Part shown: piece after piece, positions 30,063 to 32,228 of the stretch | How the letters are laid out: every line of letters starts with the position of its first letter | Position numbering within the stretch: position 1 is the stretch's first letter | NCBI GenBank assembly: GCA_005798555.1 | Contig: SYJA01000052.1 | Span: 1 to 32,228, forward strand | DNA: 32,228 nt | Source: Actinomycetota bacterium | GTDB lineage: Bacteria; Actinomycetota; Actinomycetes; S36-B12 | Direction: 5' to 3' | Program-made: the position numbers and the translations under genes | The notes under the pieces: model-generated | What the model saw: only the letters and a program-made list of their open reading frames with translations | The model's database searches: none | Told to the model about the DNA's origin: nothing

Positions 30063-30763
30063 CCATTCGAATTTAGCAGGTACCGCGAAAATACCGATCC
30101 GGAATCGGTAAGCACATGCACCGGTTTGACGGTGAGCGCCGGCAGCGCAGGTGTCGAGATCAGGTGATCGGTGCCGCCTACCAATACCGGGCTGATGGTG
30201 AGCAGGAGTTCATCAAGCAACGAGGCTGCGATTAGTGAGCCCAGGAGCTTGGGACCGCCCTCGCAATGAATGCGGATAAGGCCTTGGTCGGCGAGTGTCG
30301 CAACCGCCATTTCGAGATCTACCTCAGCGGCGCCGCAGGCGATGAGGTCGATGCGTTCGCGAAGGTCACTTGGGGACCGGTCGATCGCGGCTTGCGAGGT
30401 GAGAACCATGGACCGCGGTGTCTGTGCTTTTGCCTCCTTGAACATGGCGAGCCCCGCCGGCAGATCCAAGTTATTGGAGACGATTGCCAGTGGCTTGGTA
30501 GGCGGGGCGTAATTCTCGGTGCGGATGGTGTTGGCGCCAACCAAAATCACATCTGCCTCGCGCCGCAGTATTCCGAGCAGGGCTCGGTCGGGGGGTGAGG
30601 ATATTGACTTGGAGAGGCCATCGGGCCCGGTGCAGCACCCGTCAATGCTCATCACCATATTGGCCCGGATCCAGGCATGACCCCGGTTAGGGGGCCACGG
30701 GTAGTACGCGGCCAAGTCAGGTGCGGCTAGCACAAGCTCAGGTTCTGGCCACACCCGTTTCAC
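30059..30763 (-). CDS. RibD C-terminal/dihydrofolate-reductase-like pyrimidine reductase family protein
   Basis: RGHAWIRANMVMSIDGCCTGPDGLSKSISSPPDRALLGILRREADVILVGANTIRTENY, IHCEGGPKLLGSLIAASLLDELLLTISPVLVGG. Start uncertain: GTG 30763 or ATG 30808. Confidence 0.88.
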   Translation of the reverse strand: MKRVWPEPELVLAAPDLAAYYPWPPNRGHAWIRANMVMSIDGCCTGPDGLSKSISSPPDRALLGILRREADVILVGANTIRTENYAPPTKPLAIVSNNLDLPAGLAMFKEAKAQTPRSMVLTSQAAIDRSPSDLRERIDLIACGAAEVDLEMAVATLADQGLIRIHCEGGPKLLGSLIAASLLDELLLTISPVLVGGTDHLISTPALPALTVKPVHVLTDSGSVFSRYLLNSNG

Positions 30764-30806
30764 CAGACCATCGTCGCAGGTGCCACATATGTGGTTTGCT
30801 AGGCCC

Positions 30807-31067
30807 ATGGAAATGACCGGAATAATCTCAGGGCTTTTTGCCGGGATCATTATTGGGCTGATTGCCCGCCTGCTGGTGCCCACGATGCAGTCGATCGGCT
30901 GCATATTGACAATCATCATCGGTGTTCTCGGGGCCTTCCTGGGCTTGGCTGCGGCCAATGCTTTCGGCTACGGTGACTCCTGGCTGCTGGTGTTCATCAC
31001 CCAGATTTTCATCGCAACCATCCTGGTGGCGATAGTCGCCGTACTTTTCCGTCGCAGTAACACCTAG
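30807..31067 (+). CDS. GlsB/YeaQ/YmgE-type (transglycosylase-associated) small membrane protein
   Basis: GIISGLFAGIIIGLIARLLVPTMQSIGCILTIIIGVLGAFLGLAAANAFGYGDSW, multi-TM and Gly-rich; start at 30807 or 30813. Confidence 0.8.
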   Translation: MEMTGIISGLFAGIIIGLIARLLVPTMQSIGCILTIIIGVLGAFLGLAAANAFGYGDSWLLVFITQIFIATILVAIVAVLFRRSNT

Positions 31068-31115
31068 TAACTATCAGTTCTGCTTAACTCGATATCAAAC
31101 AGGAGGTTGTAAATC

Positions 31116-31355
31116 ATGGGTCGACTACTTCGCACGGTTGCCGTTGTCGGTGCAGCCAAGGCCACGGCCAATGCTGTAGATGATCGCCACGACGCCAAGC
31201 AGGCAGCAGCAGCTGAAGCTGCAGCACCGGCAGCACCGGCGGTCGCCCCCGGCGATGACATCGTCTCCCAGTTGACCAAGCTTGGTGAACTCAAGGGCGC
31301 AGGCGTCCTGAGCGAGGCCGAGTTCGAAGCAGCCAAAGCGAAGCTGCTGGGGTAA
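31116..31355 (+). CDS. Small SHOCT-domain protein
   Basis: Strong SD 'aggagg'; C-terminal DDIVSQLTKLGELKGAGVLSEAEFEAAKAKLLG is a canonical SHOCT motif; Ala-rich linker. Confidence 0.9.
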   Translation: MGRLLRTVAVVGAAKATANAVDDRHDAKQAAAAEAAAPAAPAVAPGDDIVSQLTKLGELKGAGVLSEAEFEAAKAKLLG

Positions 31356-31367
31356 TTTCGACCCAAA

Positions 31368-32146
31368 GTGTTGGAAGTAGAGGGCCGTGGGGTGCTTGTC
31401 ACCGGCGCCGGGGCCATCGACGGGATCGGTTTTGCGACCGCGCGGTTACTAGCACAGCACGGTGCAAGTGTTTATCTAGTTTCTCTCGGTGCGCGGGCCG
31501 TTGAACGTGCTCGCGAGTTGTCCGCTGCGGGCTACTTGGCTTATGGGTCCAGATGCGATCTGACCGACCCCGAAGCGGTAGCCAACCTATTGGCAGAGGT
31601 AACCGAACAGATCCCAACACTGCACGCACTCGTTAACAATGCCGGGATGACCAGCACCGCAGGAGATAGCGCGCGGGAAACGGGCAAAATCGATGAAGTT
31701 GATTTCACCGGTTGGCGCGCGAGTATCGCCCGAAATTTGGATTCGGCTTTCCTCGTGACCAAGGCGGCGCTACCTGCCCTTCGGGCCAGCGGCTCCGGCC
31801 GGGTAGTCATGGTCGCCAGCATTGCCGGGCCGCTGATGGCAATGCGCGGCCAAGTGGCCTATGCGTCCGCAAAGGCGGCGATGGTGGGCTTAGCCCGAGC
31901 CATAGCGATTGACGAAGCACCTTTTGGGGTAACGGCCAATGCGGTGGCCCCCGGGTGGATCACCACCGGCTCCCAGGAGGCCCCTGAGTACGAGCAGGGG
32001 CTGCGTACGCCAATGGGTAGGTCAGGGGGGACCCGAGCGAGGTCGCCTCGGCTATTGCCTGGTTGGTATCACCCGGGGCCTCGTATGTCACCGGTCAATG
32101 CCTCGTGGTCGACGGCGGCAACTGCATCGCCGAGGAACGCGCCTAA
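31368..32146 (+). pseudogene. SDR-family oxidoreductase, reading frame disrupted near its C-terminus
   Basis: VLEVEGRGVLVTGAGAIDGIGFATARLLA, ALVNNAGMTS, YASAKAAMVGLARAIA, ANAVAPGWITTGS...TPMGRSG. Then the natural tail [38 protein letters not shown] continues in another frame from 32030. Confidence 0.85.
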
Positions 32147-32175
32147 GCCGCTAACTTGTCTGCAACACGACCCGG

Positions 32176-32228
32176 TCAATCCACCTTGATCACGTCTAGC
32201 GTTTCACCCTCCATGCGCAATCGGAGCG
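32176..32228 (-). CDS. Possible C-terminal end of a truncated CDS, product unknown
   Basis: Reverse strand reads ...LRLRMEGETLDVIKVD* and continues beyond the window edge. Confidence 0.35.
   Translation of the reverse strand, partial: LRLRMEGETLDVIKVD

Noticed and set aside
31939-32154. Separate 71-aa ORF downstream in the SDR gene
   Set aside because: It is in a third frame; the SDR-like tail lies in a different frame (from 32030), so this ORF is spurious.

Overview
This window looks like a housekeeping segment of a moderately high-GC actinobacterial chromosome, judged from gene content and order. It opens with the 3' end of 23S rRNA, a 5S rRNA and a strong hairpin terminator. A conserved block follows: TPR protein, MBL hydrolase, second TPR protein, HAD phosphatase, tlyA, nadK, recN, pyrG, NUDIX, ald, xerD, M14 peptidase, parA, scpA, scpB, rluB, aroH, tyrA, cmk, a PlsC-like gene, der, and tRNA-Pro(GGG). 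Next comes a divergent inositol-catabolism locus: iolG and a LacI-type regulator on the minus strand; iolE-like, iolC, a Cgl0159-like aldolase, iolB, a second Gfo/Idh/MocA dehydrogenase and iolD on the plus strand. The right end has a RibD-C reductase, a GlsB/YeaQ-type membrane protein, a SHOCT protein and an SDR with a disrupted frame. I found no CRISPR array, transposon, phage or obvious defence system. I cannot support a claim that the window contains a wholly new system. The observations most worth checking are: (1) an SSB-like OB-fold reading frame (about 2264-2548) missing from the ORF track, with no ATG/GTG/TTG start; (2) an xerD whose N-terminal domain is encoded upstream of any canonical start, with a CTG overlapping the ald stop; (3) an SDR gene broken at a G6 run, with its intact C-terminus in another frame; (4) a PlsC-position protein lacking the HX4D motif; (5) a LacI-type operator palindrome between iolG and the iol operon.
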